A stretch of DNA of 64,000 nt from positions 1 through 64,000 of the forward strand of contig NZ_FQWX01000014.1 of assembly GCF_900129815.1 (NCBI RefSeq), in the 5' to 3' direction. The notes beneath the pieces were generated by a model. It was not told where the DNA came from and searched no databases. It saw only the letters and a list, made by a program, of their open reading frames with translations. The translations under genes and the position numbers were made by a program. The DNA comes from Asaccharospora irregularis DSM 2635. Its GTDB lineage: Bacteria > Bacillota > Clostridia > Peptostreptococcales > Peptostreptococcaceae. Numbering within the stretch: the first letter of the stretch is position 1; every line of letters begins with the position of its first letter. Below are positions 27,574-36,796 of this stretch, piece by piece.

Positions 27574-28661
27574 TCCTTAAATACATGCTGATATCCTATA
27601 GATTTTAGCATTTTCTCTATATCTTTTACTCCACTCTCATCGTTTATTTCAAATTGAGAGGTAGAATGTTCATCTTGAGAATGCCCTCCAACATCTGTTG
27701 ATACTCCAGCACTTAGTTTAGTCACACCCAACGGTATTATGTGTTTTCTCATCTCTAAACTCTCTCTAGTTGATATATTAATAGCTGCATGTGGATCAAA
27801 TAATCTCATGCAAACCATAGCCTGTACTAGATTTTTATCACTTATATCAACAAGTTCCTCAAAACATCCCTTAAAAGGTCTCATTCTTGGTGTAGAGTAA
27901 GATAATTCAATATGTGGATACTTTTTCTTTAAATATTTCCCATGCAATATTGTAAAAAATGTTTCCTTCCTAAAATCGTTAAGTCCTAAAAGAGCTCCTA
28001 TTGATAAAGTCCTCATTCCAGCTTTTGCCCCTCTTTCTGGAGCATCTAATCTAAATCTGTAGTTTGACTTAGGACCTTTTATATGAACTTTTTTGTATAT
28101 ATCCTCATCATAAGTTTCTTGGTATACAGTCAATCCCTCTACGCCCTTTTCAACTATATATTTATAGTCTTCTGTCTCCATAGGATATACTTCTATACCT
28201 ATAGATGGAAATTTATCCTTCAATATCTCAATCGCTTCACCTATGTATTCTTTGCTAGAGTGAAAACTACTTTCCCCAGTCAATACAAGCAGATGTTTAA
28301 ATCCTTCTTGTGAAATAGCATCTCCCTCTTTTTTTATTTCATCCATAGTTAGTTTTTTTCTCTTTATTCCACTTTTTATGTTGTAACTACAATAAACACA
28401 TTGATTTATACAATAGTTGGCTATATACATAGGAGTATATAGGCAAACTGTTTTACCAAAGTATTGAACACTTAACTTGTGCGCTTTTTGAGCCATTTTT
28501 TCTAAGTGTTTTTCTGCCGTTTTTGAAAGTAAGTTTAGTACATCACAATCATCAAGTCTATCTTTAGACAAACTTCTAAGTACATCTTGGTCTGTAACAT
28601 TTTCAAAGTATTTGTCGAAATCAAATTCCCTATATCTTTCTATTACGTCATAAAAACTCAT
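27558..28661 (-). CDS. thiH: 2-iminoacetate synthase
   Basis: Radical SAM enzyme that cleaves tyrosine to give dehydroglycine for the thiazole. 367 residues with the cluster motif CINQCVYCSY at about residues 85-94. LTGESSFHSS and GVEGLTVYQETYD are conserved ThiH blocks, and the C-terminal region ends KDWERF. It is 12 nt downstream of thiG. Confidence 0.93.
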   Translation of the reverse strand: MSFYDVIERYREFDFDKYFENVTDQDVLRSLSKDRLDDCDVLNLLSKTAEKHLEKMAQKAHKLSVQYFGKTVCLYTPMYIANYCINQCVYCSYNIKSGIKRKKLTMDEIKKEGDAISQEGFKHLLVLTGESSFHSSKEYIGEAIEILKDKFPSIGIEVYPMETEDYKYIVEKGVEGLTVYQETYDEDIYKKVHIKGPKSNYRFRLDAPERGAKAGMRTLSIGALLGLNDFRKETFFTILHGKYLKKKYPHIELSYSTPRMRPFKGCFEELVDISDKNLVQAMVCMRLFDPHAAINISTRESLEMRKHIIPLGVTKLSAGVSTDVGGHSQDEHSTSQFEINDESGVKDIEKMLKSIGYQHVFKDWERF

Positions 28662-28673
28662 TTTTCATCCCCC

Positions 28674-29444
28674 CTATAATTCACCTAAAAATCCTGTCAG
28701 TGGAGAAGATGCATTTGCATACTCTGATACAGCTCCAGCTTGGGCAAGATATGCTTTTCTTCCACCTTCTACTGCCAATCTAAACGCACCTGCCATAGCA
28801 ATTGGATCTTGTGCTGATGCTATAGCCGTATTAACAAGTACTGCATCTGCTCCCATCTCCATAGCCTCCATAGCTTGTGATGGTTTGCCTATCCCTGCAT
28901 CAACTATTATAGGTATATCTAATTCATCTATCATAATTCTTATCATTTCTTTCATTTTTAATCCTCTATTTGATCCAATTGGAGCCCCAAGTGGCATAAC
29001 AGCCGCTGCACCTGCTTCTATCAATCTTCTTCCCGCATAAAGATCTGGTGTCATGTATGGTAAGACTATAAACCCTTCATCTGCAAGTATTTTTGTAGCT
29101 TTTATAGTTTCTTCATTGTCTGGTAATAGATACTTTGTATCTGATATAACTTCTATTTTTATGAAATCTCCACATCCCATTTTACGAGCTATTCTAGCTA
29201 TTCTAACAGCCTCTTCATGATTTGTTGCCCCTGATGTGTTTGGAAGTATTGTCATATTCTTAGGTATATGTGTAAGTATATTTTCCTGTTCATTATCTAA
29301 ATCAACTCTTCTAAGTGCCATAGTAATTATCTCACTGCCACTTTCATCTATTACCTTTGGTAATATTTCATTTGAACCGTACTTACCAGTACCTACCAAA
29401 AGTCTACTATTAAACTCATGCCCACCTAATATTAACTTATCCAC
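28674..29444 (-). CDS. thiG: thiazole synthase
   Basis: 256-residue TIM-barrel enzyme building thiamine thiazole from DXP, the ThiS thiocarboxylate and dehydroglycine. It shows [12 protein letters not shown] at the N-terminus, [14 protein letters not shown], and [15 protein letters not shown]. Length and blocks are canonical. It is preceded by a ribosome binding site (GGGGG) and sits between thiF and thiH. Confidence 0.95.
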   Translation of the reverse strand: MDKLILGGHEFNSRLLVGTGKYGSNEILPKVIDESGSEIITMALRRVDLDNEQENILTHIPKNMTILPNTSGATNHEEAVRIARIARKMGCGDFIKIEVISDTKYLLPDNEETIKATKILADEGFIVLPYMTPDLYAGRRLIEAGAAAVMPLGAPIGSNRGLKMKEMIRIMIDELDIPIIVDAGIGKPSQAMEAMEMGADAVLVNTAIASAQDPIAMAGAFRLAVEGGRKAYLAQAGAVSEYANASSPLTGFLGEL

Positions 29445-29469
29445 TTTGAAAACCCCCTATTTTTTTATA

Positions 29470-30267
29470 TTATTTATTCTCAATTAGAATTTTAGCAGCT
29501 AAATTAGCCATATGATTTGCACATATCGCTACTCTAGGAGCCATAAGTCCTTCTCCTATTTTAGCTTCGTTTACAAAATCCCCACATATATAGAATTTAT
29601 CTCTTATCTTTTTAGTTTTTATTATATTAGAATCATAATATCCGGCCATTCCTGATGAGGCTATAAGATATTTATCTTTCATTTTGGTTAAAACGTGATT
29701 ACAAATTTCCGCCTTACACGATGGATTGTCAAAGGCTTCTATTATTATATCTGCTTCATTAAATTTATACATATTTTCTTTAGTTACAATTATGTTATGT
29801 GAGATAATCCTAACCATTGGATTTATTCTTTTGATATGCTTTTTTAAAGCTTCTGTCTTTAGCATTCCTATATCTTCGATAAAGTACTGTTGTCTATTTA
29901 GATTTGAAGGTTCAACAACATCATAATCAGCCAGTATTAATTCAGAAACTCCTATTCTTGACAAAGATATAGCTATATTAGAACCCAAACCTCCAAGACC
30001 TAATATAGCTACTCTACCTTTTTTTAACTTATTATGTACATTTGGAGTGTGTCTTGCTATTAATAAACTTTCTATTTCTTCTAAGGATGGAACCTCTCCC
30101 CTTTTTATTAAAGTCAGTCTGTCATCTTCTCTTAGCAAGATATCTTCTTTGATTGGATATCCATTTAAAATCACAATATCATGCCCCTTATTGTAGCTAT
30201 CCCTTACATCATAGGCAGTTTTGCCCTCTTCTATTTCGTTTTGTTTTTCATTTACATAAATTTTCAT
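29470..30267 (-). CDS. thiF: ThiS adenylyltransferase with N-terminal ThiS-like domain
   Basis: 265 residues. The first about 62 residues (MKIYVNEKQNEIEEGKTAYD to LIKRGE) look like a beta-grasp ThiS-like domain without the GG tail. The E1 domain follows with LGLGGLGSNIAISLSRIG, ILADYDVVEPSNLNRQQYF and EAFDNPSCK, and a later region with GSSGMAGYYD-type sequence. It activates the ThiS C-terminus with ATP. The thiS start lies 2 nt upstream of this gene. The domain fusion is known from several Clostridia. Confidence 0.9.
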   Translation of the reverse strand: MKIYVNEKQNEIEEGKTAYDVRDSYNKGHDIVILNGYPIKEDILLREDDRLTLIKRGEVPSLEEIESLLIARHTPNVHNKLKKGRVAILGLGGLGSNIAISLSRIGVSELILADYDVVEPSNLNRQQYFIEDIGMLKTEALKKHIKRINPMVRIISHNIIVTKENMYKFNEADIIIEAFDNPSCKAEICNHVLTKMKDKYLIASSGMAGYYDSNIIKTKKIRDKFYICGDFVNEAKIGEGLMAPRVAICANHMANLAAKILIENK

Positions 30268-30268
30268 T

Positions 30269-30463
30269 CTAGCCTCCCCCTACAAAGCTAATAAGTTCAA
30301 TTACATCTTCTTTATTTAATATATAATTATCATATTGGCTTTCTTCAATTATATTTAAATTTATTTCTACTACTACCCTATCTTTTTTTAGCCCATACTC
30401 ATCTAATAAATCTATTATAGTAGTATTTTCCTTAAATTCTATCTCTCTACCATTTACCTTCAC
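30269..30463 (-). CDS. thiS: sulfur carrier protein
   Basis: 64-residue beta-grasp protein ending in the obligatory Gly-Gly (VGGG), which is adenylated by ThiF and loaded with sulphur for ThiG. The N-terminus MKVNGREIEFKENTTIIDLL is typical. A GAGGTG ribosome site lies just upstream. The thiF gene begins 2 nt after its end. Confidence 0.95.
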   Translation of the reverse strand: MKVNGREIEFKENTTIIDLLDEYGLKKDRVVVEINLNIIEESQYDNYILNKEDVIELISFVGGG

Positions 30464-30498
30464 TTTGTCACCTCCCCCTCTACATTTAAATAAGTTTT

Positions 30499-30606
30499 TA
30501 GGATATAAGCCACCATATAGTAAATTTATATTTATTTTTATATTTATTTTTATATTTATGCCTATAAATATTAATAACTATTTATAGATAAGTAGCCTAT
30601 ATCCTA
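30499..30606 (-). repeat. inverted repeat between thiC and thiS
   Basis: In the 170-nt gap, TAGGATATAAGCC (30499-30511) and AGCCTATATCCTA (30594-30606) can pair, with an AT-rich interior of short TTTATTTT repeats. It may shape processing or differential expression of thiC relative to the thiSFGHE part, but may be simple AT-rich folding. Confidence 0.5.
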
Positions 30607-30632
30607 TAAATTTAATTTTCTATGCTAAAAGT

Positions 30633-31934
30633 CTATATTAAACTAACTTCTTCATTTTTTAATATTTTTTTTACAGTTCTCATAGAACACATTTTTCCAC
30701 ACATAGTACAACTATCCTCATGTGTTGGTCTTGATTCTTCTCTATATCTTCTAGCCTTTTCAGGGTCTATACACAGTTTAAACTGCTCTTCCCAGTCCAA
30801 ATCTACTCTAGCCTTACTCATCTTATTGTCCCACTCACGAGCGCCTGCCACATTCTTAGCTATATCACCTGCATGTGCAGCTATTTTAGTAGCTATTATA
30901 CCCTCTTTCATATCCTCTAAGTTTGGAAGTCTTAAATGTTCAGCTGGGGTAACATAGCATAAGAAATCTACTCCTTTTGCACTAGCAAGAGCCCCACCAA
31001 TTGCACTAGTTATATGATCATATCCAGGTGCTATATCAGTTACTAAAGGCCCTAGTACATAAAAAGGTGCTCCATGACATATTCTCTTTTGTAACACTAC
31101 ATTTGCTTCTATTTCATCGATTGCCATATGACCCGGACCTTCTATCATAACTTGAACATTTCTAGCCCATGCTCTCTTAGTAAGTTCTCCTAAAACTATA
31201 AGTTCATCTATTTGTACTCCATCAGTTGAGTCCGCTATACTTCCCGGTCTACATGCATCTCCTAAACTAACTGTAACATCATACTCTTCACAGATATCAA
31301 GTATTTTATCGAAATTTGTGTATATAGGATTTTCCTTATCATTTAACTCCATCCATGCAAATAATAAAGATCCTCCTCTTGATACTATATGAGTCAATCT
31401 ATCGTTATTTTTTATCTTCTTGCAAACGCTTCTAGTAAGTCCTGCGTGAATTGTTATAAAGTCAACTCCATCTATAGCATGTTGTCTTATAACATTTAAA
31501 AACTCTTCTTCTGTTATGTCTTTTAATTCTTTATCTAAATATCCAACAGCATCATATATAGGAACTGATCCTATCATAGCTGGTGAAACATCTATTAGTT
31601 TTTCTCTAAACTCTCTAGTTTTTCCATAACTACTTAAATCCATTATAGCTTCTATATTCATATCTATTGCTGTTTTAACTTTTTCCATTTCTTTGTCTAC
31701 ATCCATACAGTCTCTTGATATCCCTAAGTTTACATTTACCTTAGTTCTTAAATTTTTACCTACCCCTTCTGCACTTAAAGATTTGTGATTTTTATTTGCA
31801 GGAATAACAACTTGACCTTTTGCTATTAATTCTCTTAATTTTTCAACTTCTATCTGTTCTTTTTTTGCAACTACTTCCATTTCCTTAGTTATTATGCCCT
31901 TTTTAGCTGCATCCATTTGTGTTGTATAATTCAT
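30633..31934 (-). CDS. thiC: phosphomethylpyrimidine synthase
   Basis: Radical SAM rearrangement of AIR to the thiamin pyrimidine phosphate. 433 residues, start at an ATG with GGAGGAGAT upstream rather than 42 nt earlier. Residues include [53 protein letters not shown], and the C-terminal [10 protein letters not shown] cluster motif (CX2CX4C class). It is the first gene after the TPP riboswitch. Confidence 0.95.
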   Translation of the reverse strand: MNYTTQMDAAKKGIITKEMEVVAKKEQIEVEKLRELIAKGQVVIPANKNHKSLSAEGVGKNLRTKVNVNLGISRDCMDVDKEMEKVKTAIDMNIEAIMDLSSYGKTREFREKLIDVSPAMIGSVPIYDAVGYLDKELKDITEEEFLNVIRQHAIDGVDFITIHAGLTRSVCKKIKNNDRLTHIVSRGGSLLFAWMELNDKENPIYTNFDKILDICEEYDVTVSLGDACRPGSIADSTDGVQIDELIVLGELTKRAWARNVQVMIEGPGHMAIDEIEANVVLQKRICHGAPFYVLGPLVTDIAPGYDHITSAIGGALASAKGVDFLCYVTPAEHLRLPNLEDMKEGIIATKIAAHAGDIAKNVAGAREWDNKMSKARVDLDWEEQFKLCIDPEKARRYREESRPTHEDSCTMCGKMCSMRTVKKILKNEEVSLI

Positions 31935-32124
31935 TTTATCTCCTCCAAATTTGTATATTTTAAATTTGTTAATCAATGCTTTAAAATAACTATGTATATT
32001 TTTTATAACTAGCTAATGATTAACTTTTTAAATTTACCCTTTTATATTTTTAAATTATTACTGGTAATATAAAAACTTATTTATCACTTGATCACAGTTG
32101 TATATATTGTAATTTCCTTATACG

Positions 32125-32160
32125 TAAAAAAGTGCCTTCCTTATGTTAAGGAAAGCACTT
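32125..32160 (-). terminator. attenuator terminator of the TPP riboswitch
   Basis: On the minus strand, AAGTGCTTTCCTTA, a 3-nt loop, and a matching arm (with one G-U pair) are followed by TTTTTT. It lies between the riboswitch aptamer and thiC, so TPP binding should stop transcription here. Confidence 0.85.
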
Positions 32161-32239
32161 GTAAGCTACTTATAAATATTATATTTGTATCCAATTACTT
32201 GAATACTATCTATTTCTATTTATAATTTAAATTACAATC

Positions 32240-32337
32240 AAAGCTTCCCTTCGCAAGCATTACCTTGAGCAGGTTGTTAGGGTTTGTAAGTTTACGGCTT
32301 TATCTCTCAGCTAGCCAATTCTAGCGCCCCTAGCTCT
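32240..32337 (-). promoter_or_regulatory. TPP riboswitch aptamer (THI element)
   Basis: On the minus strand, CTGAGAG follows the first stem, then ACCTGCTCAAGGTAATGC and GCGAAGGGAAGC. These are the signature blocks of the TPP aptamer. Closing stem P1 pairs AGAGCT (32332-32337) with AGCTTT (32240-32245). It lies upstream of thiC and controls the operon through the terminator at 32125-32160. Confidence 0.92.
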
Positions 32338-32538
32338 AACATTTATTTTCTTTTATAGGCTAAGTATATCATAGCAATTTTCCCAATACAATCAATTTTT
32401 GCATTTATTACTTTAAAGCCCAATTTCTTTACAATAATAACCTAATCCTTCTCTTATTTGAAATTAATCAAAATAAAACAATTCCTCAAATTTTTTATCC
32501 AGTGCTATACAAAGAATCAATTAAAATAAAACCTACTG

Positions 32539-32567
32539 TTGACTAAATTTTTTTTTGATTATATAAT
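32539..32567 (+). promoter_or_regulatory. promoter of the MATE gene
   Basis: TTGACT at 32539-32544 and TATAAT at 32562-32567 are separated by exactly 17 nt, close to the sigma-A consensus. Transcription would start near 32574, giving a leader of about 170 nt before the MATE ATG. Confidence 0.75.
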
Positions 32568-32672
32568 ATTTTAGGTATAATTTTTTTAAACCGATATTTT
32601 AATTAAAATTTAATTTTTATATAAAAATATAGATAGAGTATATACTTTATCTATACTTTTATATGAGTGTTG

Positions 32673-32712
32673 AACACCCACTTGAAAAAAACCTACAAGT
32701 GGGTGTTTTTAT
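32673..32712 (+). terminator. leader terminator before the MATE gene
   Basis: A 12-bp stem (AACACCCACTTG and its complement) with an 11-nt loop ends in TTTTT and lies 30 nt before the MATE start. The opposite strand carries only the divergent thiamin leader, so the hairpin acts on the MATE leader itself and suggests conditional read-through. Confidence 0.65.
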
Positions 32713-32741
32713 TTAAAAAATAAGTATTCAGGAGGTAATAA

Positions 32742-34112
32742 ATGATAAAAAACACTATAGAAAAATATAAAAAGGATAAGGAATTTTACAAATATTTATT
32801 TATAATTACACTACCAATAGCATTACAAAACTTGATAACATCTTCTCTTAACATGCTAGATACTATGATGATAGGAAAAGTTGGAGAAATAGAACTTGCA
32901 TCTGTTGGTATAGCAAATCAATATTATTTTTTATTTTCACTACTTTCAAATGCATTGGCAATAGGTGCTGGAGTTCTTATTGCTCAACTTTGGGGTAAAA
33001 AAGATCATGCTAATATAAAAAGAGTTTTATCAAAGTCATTATTTTTCAATATAATTTTAACGTTATTATTTATGGCTTTAGGTCTTATAATACCATCAAA
33101 AATAATAGCTTTATTTAATAATGATCCATCAGTCGTAAGAATAGGTGCAACTTACTTAAGAATAGTTGTTCTAAGCTACTTTTTTACTACAATAACATTT
33201 ACATTTGCAAGCGGACTTAGAAGTATCGGTAATACACGCCTTCCTATGTGGGCTAGTTTTATAGGACTTATAGTTAACGGAGTTTTAAATGCCTTTTTAA
33301 TATTTGGTCTATGGATATTCCCTACGCTAGGAATCAAAGGGGCAGCAATAGCTACACTGATAGCTAGGATTATTGAATGTTTAATAGTATTATCTGTAGT
33401 ATACTCTAAGATTGATGTCTTAAAATTAAAGTATAAAGATATTTTTGTTTTACCTAAGCAACTATCTTCTACATTATATAGTGTGACCATGCCTATATTC
33501 TTAAATGAAACTTGTTGGGCATTAGGTAATATAACTTACGCTGCCATATACGCTAGAATCGGTACTAGTGCTACAGCATCAATACAAATATGTAGTACAG
33601 TTATGAACCTATTTATGATAGTTACATTTGGGCTTGCAAATGCATCGGTAGTTATAATAGGAAATGAAATAGGCGCAAATAGAGAAAAAGAGGCTATTGA
33701 AGCATCTAAAAAAATCTGTAGTATCTCTATAAGAATATCTATTTTATTGGCTATATTCATGGCAATAAGTGCAAAACCTGTAGTTTCTTTCTTTAATATA
33801 TCTGATGCTGTTAAATTGAGTTCAGAATATATACTTTATATTTACTCATTAGTTTTAGTAGTCAAAGTTTACAACTCAGTTATGATAGTCGGAATTTTAA
33901 GAGGTGGTGGAGATGCGACTTACGGCTCAATCCTTCAAGCCTTAACTTTATGGTTAATAGGAATTCCTTTAGCATTTTTCGCTGCGTTTGTATTGAAACT
34001 ACCTATTCATATAGTAGTATCTTTTGCTATGGTAGAAGAACTGATTAAAGTTGTTCTTATGAATAGAAGATTTAAATCATTTAAATGGCTTAAAAACATG
34101 GTAAACGGCTAA
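32742..34112 (+). CDS. MATE family efflux transporter
   Basis: 456 residues with 12 membrane helices in two homologous halves. Family blocks include TLPIALQNLITSSLNMLDTMMIGKVGE, ANALAIGAGVLIAQLWGKKD-type text and, in the second half, MPIFLNETCWALGNITYAAIYA and GIPLAFFAA. It probably exports cationic drugs or metabolites in exchange for sodium or protons. It has AGGAGG 8 nt before the ATG, its own promoter and a leader hairpin. Confidence 0.88.
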   Translation: MIKNTIEKYKKDKEFYKYLFIITLPIALQNLITSSLNMLDTMMIGKVGEIELASVGIANQYYFLFSLLSNALAIGAGVLIAQLWGKKDHANIKRVLSKSLFFNIILTLLFMALGLIIPSKIIALFNNDPSVVRIGATYLRIVVLSYFFTTITFTFASGLRSIGNTRLPMWASFIGLIVNGVLNAFLIFGLWIFPTLGIKGAAIATLIARIIECLIVLSVVYSKIDVLKLKYKDIFVLPKQLSSTLYSVTMPIFLNETCWALGNITYAAIYARIGTSATASIQICSTVMNLFMIVTFGLANASVVIIGNEIGANREKEAIEASKKICSISIRISILLAIFMAISAKPVVSFFNISDAVKLSSEYILYIYSLVLVVKVYNSVMIVGILRGGGDATYGSILQALTLWLIGIPLAFFAAFVLKLPIHIVVSFAMVEELIKVVLMNRRFKSFKWLKNMVNG

Positions 34113-34361
34113 TATCAAATTAAGTATAGTTTTTGATAAAAATTATTCAACACTGATAAAGTTTATGCAGTTTTTTCTAAAAATGGAAAATTATGTAAAG
34201 TATTCAAATTAGTATCCGTACAAAATTCAAGATGGCAATAAGTAGAAATAAAAACAAATGATTTTATAAAAGAAGGGAGGATTATAGTATATAAATAGTT
34301 TGAAAATTTAATTCAACTTATAGCTTAAAAAGTAATATCTTATATTTATAGGGAGATTCAC

Positions 34362-36046
34362 ATGAAAAACTGGAAAATAGGGAAAAAACTAGCTGTATCT
34401 TTTATAATATTGATAGGGCTAGCCGCATTTGGGAACTTTTATGCAATATCTAATCTTAATAAAGCCGGTCAATTAAACCAAGAGTTATTTGAAGGTCCAT
34501 ATCAATTAACTAATCAATCTATGGGGGTTCGTAGAGACTTAGTTACAATAGCTAGAAATATAGGAAGATCTATTATTGAAAAAGATGAAGTTGAAGCTAG
34601 AAAACATGCATTAGATGCATTTGATAGTCTTGATCAAAGAATAAATGTGATAACTAAATCTTTAGGTGGGGAAACTGATTTAACTAGGGAATTTAAGGAA
34701 TCAATAAAAAACTATAAATCCTCATGCGAAGAAGTCTTCACTGCTATATCTAAGGGCGAATATAATCGTGCATCAGAAATTGCGAATGAACTTTATAAAA
34801 TGCAGAAACCCGCGGAAAAGAATTTAATAGCGAAGTAATAAAAACAGTATCAACTTCCAAAATAGTAGCAACGGTAGTAAGTATATCAACTATGGCACTT
34901 GGTGTATTTATATGTATATTTATTACTAAGTCATTATTAAATCCAATTAAAGAATTAGAAAAAGCTTCAAATAAAATGGCTAAAGGTGATTTTGATATAG
35001 ATTTGGATTACGGATCTGAAGATGAATTAGGTCATTTGTCAAATACTATAAGCGAAATGGGAGAAGAAATTAAAAGTATTATAAATGATACAGTGTATGT
35101 TCTAGGAGAAGTTGCATCAGGTAATTTCATGGTAGAACCTAGTGCACAATACATAGGTATATTTAAAAATATAGAAAAATCTCTAAATAAAATAACACAT
35201 GATTTAAGTGAAACCATGACTCAAATAAATTTAGCAGCAGATGAAGTTGAAGGAGCTTCTGAACAAGTATCAAGTGGAGCTCAAATGCTATCCCAAGGTG
35301 CAACTGAACAGGCAGGTTCAATTCAAGAATTAACTGCAACTATATCTGATATAGCTCAAAAAGTTCAGTATACTGCAGAAAATGCTCAAAAAGCTAATGA
35401 TTTAACACTAAGCTCAGCTAAACAAGTTAGTGACGGAAACGACCAAATGAAACAAATGGTTCAGGCTATGGAAGAAATATCATTTACATCTAGTGAAATA
35501 GGCAGAATAATAAAAACTATAGATGATATAGCATTCCAAACCAATATATTATCATTAAATGCAGCAGTAGAAGCAGCAAGAGCAGGTTCTGCTGGTAAAG
35601 GATTCGCAGTAGTCGCTGATGAAGTTAGAAACTTAGCAGCAAAATCAGCAGAGGCCGCTAAAAATACAGCTGCACTTATAGAAAATTCAATTAAAGCAGT
35701 TGAAAATGGTACTGAAATAGTAGATAATACGGCTAAATCTTTAGAAAAGATAATTGATACAACGAACCAAACAAATCAATTGGTAAATGAAATAGCCATA
35801 GCATCAGAAACTCAAGCGACTGCAATTAACCAAGTTTCATTGGGAGTAGAACAAGTTTCATCAGTAGTTCAAACAAATTCAGCAACAGCAGAGGAAAGTG
35901 CAGCATCTAGCGAAGAGTTAAGTGGTCAAGCTCAAATGCTAAAATCACTTATTGAGAGTTTTGTACTAAAAAATACAGATGCATATAGTAAAAAATTTAG
36001 CTTTAGCGATGATGGAGATGATAACTTTAGTATGAGTGAATACTAA
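34362..36046 (+). pseudogene. methyl-accepting chemotaxis protein broken by a frameshift
   Basis: Two frames make one receptor. Positions 34362-34838 encode a membrane helix and a four-helix-bundle sensing domain (WKIGKKLAVSFIILIGLAAFG, then FNLNKAGQLN-type region). Positions 34892-36046 encode the second membrane helix, a HAMP domain ([14 protein letters not shown]) and a methyl-accepting signalling hairpin with [20 protein letters not shown]. Near 34826-34836 (AAGAATTTAATAG) one T is missing, moving AAT TTT AAT AGC to a premature stop. It could be a sequencing error, a real mutation or phase variation. No C-terminal CheR pentapeptide. Confidence 0.8.
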
Positions 36047-36126
36047 ATATACAGTTAGATTATCTAATCACCTTCTATGAACATAGACCATATAATATTA
36101 TAAAGTCTATACAAGGGGTGATAAAT

Positions 36127-36714
36127 ATGTACAATGTTCCTAAGCCACATCAATACCCTTACTGGGTTGAGGTACCAACATATAATATGTACTCGTACCT
36201 TCTTTGGCTTAACTCACAGATGAGTAATACAAATAAAAATACTCCACGTGCTAACAAACAAATCTATAAACCAGGATTTAAGAGACCTGCTGCTGAATTA
36301 AAAGATTATGGTCCTAATCCATTTGTAATTGATATCGATGATGCTACTACTCAAAATGATACTTTTCGCACTGCTTTATGGACAGGAGAAAATTTACAAG
36401 TTACATTAATGAGCATCGATGTCGGTGATGATATAGGTTTAGAAATTCATCCAGAGGGAGATCAATTTATACGCATCGAAGATGGGCAAGGACTTGTTAA
36501 AATGGGAGATAGCGAAGATAGCTTGGATTTTCAAAGAAAAGTATCCGATGACTACGCTATTATGATACCAGCTGGTAAATGGCACAATGTAATTAACACA
36601 GGGGACAAACCACTTAAATTATATGCTATTTACGCTCCACCTGAACATCCCCGTGATACAGTTCATAAAACTAAAGCAGATTCAGAAGCTGCTGAACATA
36701 ACAACAGATACTAA
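36127..36714 (+). CDS. cupin-domain protein with aromatic N-terminus
   Basis: 195 residues from an ATG preceded by AAGGGGTG. The first 35 residues are rich in Tyr, Pro and Trp (YNVPKPHQYPYWVEVPTYNM). Residues about 95-170 form a cupin: VGDDIGLEIHPEGDQFIRIEDG and later MIPAGKWHNVINTGDKPLKL, with the metal-binding His and Glu of both cupin motifs. The tail is charged. Similar combinations occur in spore-related or carbohydrate-binding cupins. Enzymatic activity is unknown. Confidence 0.75.
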   Translation: MYNVPKPHQYPYWVEVPTYNMYSYLLWLNSQMSNTNKNTPRANKQIYKPGFKRPAAELKDYGPNPFVIDIDDATTQNDTFRTALWTGENLQVTLMSIDVGDDIGLEIHPEGDQFIRIEDGQGLVKMGDSEDSLDFQRKVSDDYAIMIPAGKWHNVINTGDKPLKLYAIYAPPEHPRDTVHKTKADSEAAEHNNRY

Positions 36715-36729
36715 TTTAAAAATTTTATA

Positions 36730-36772
36730 AAAACAGCTTTATGATAATATTAATTTGTCATAGAGCTGTTTT
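36730..36772 (+). terminator. terminator after the cupin gene
   Basis: AAAACAGCT and AGCTGTTTT form the stem of a hairpin ending in a T run, between convergent cupin and recQ genes. It may work in both directions. Confidence 0.7.
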
Positions 36773-36796
36773 TACGTAAAATTATAAATTTATATA

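Noticed and set aside
30526-30560. CRISPR-like short repeats between thiC and thiS
   Set aside because: They are simple AT-rich TTTATTTT runs without spacers; no CRISPR array seen anywhere in the window.
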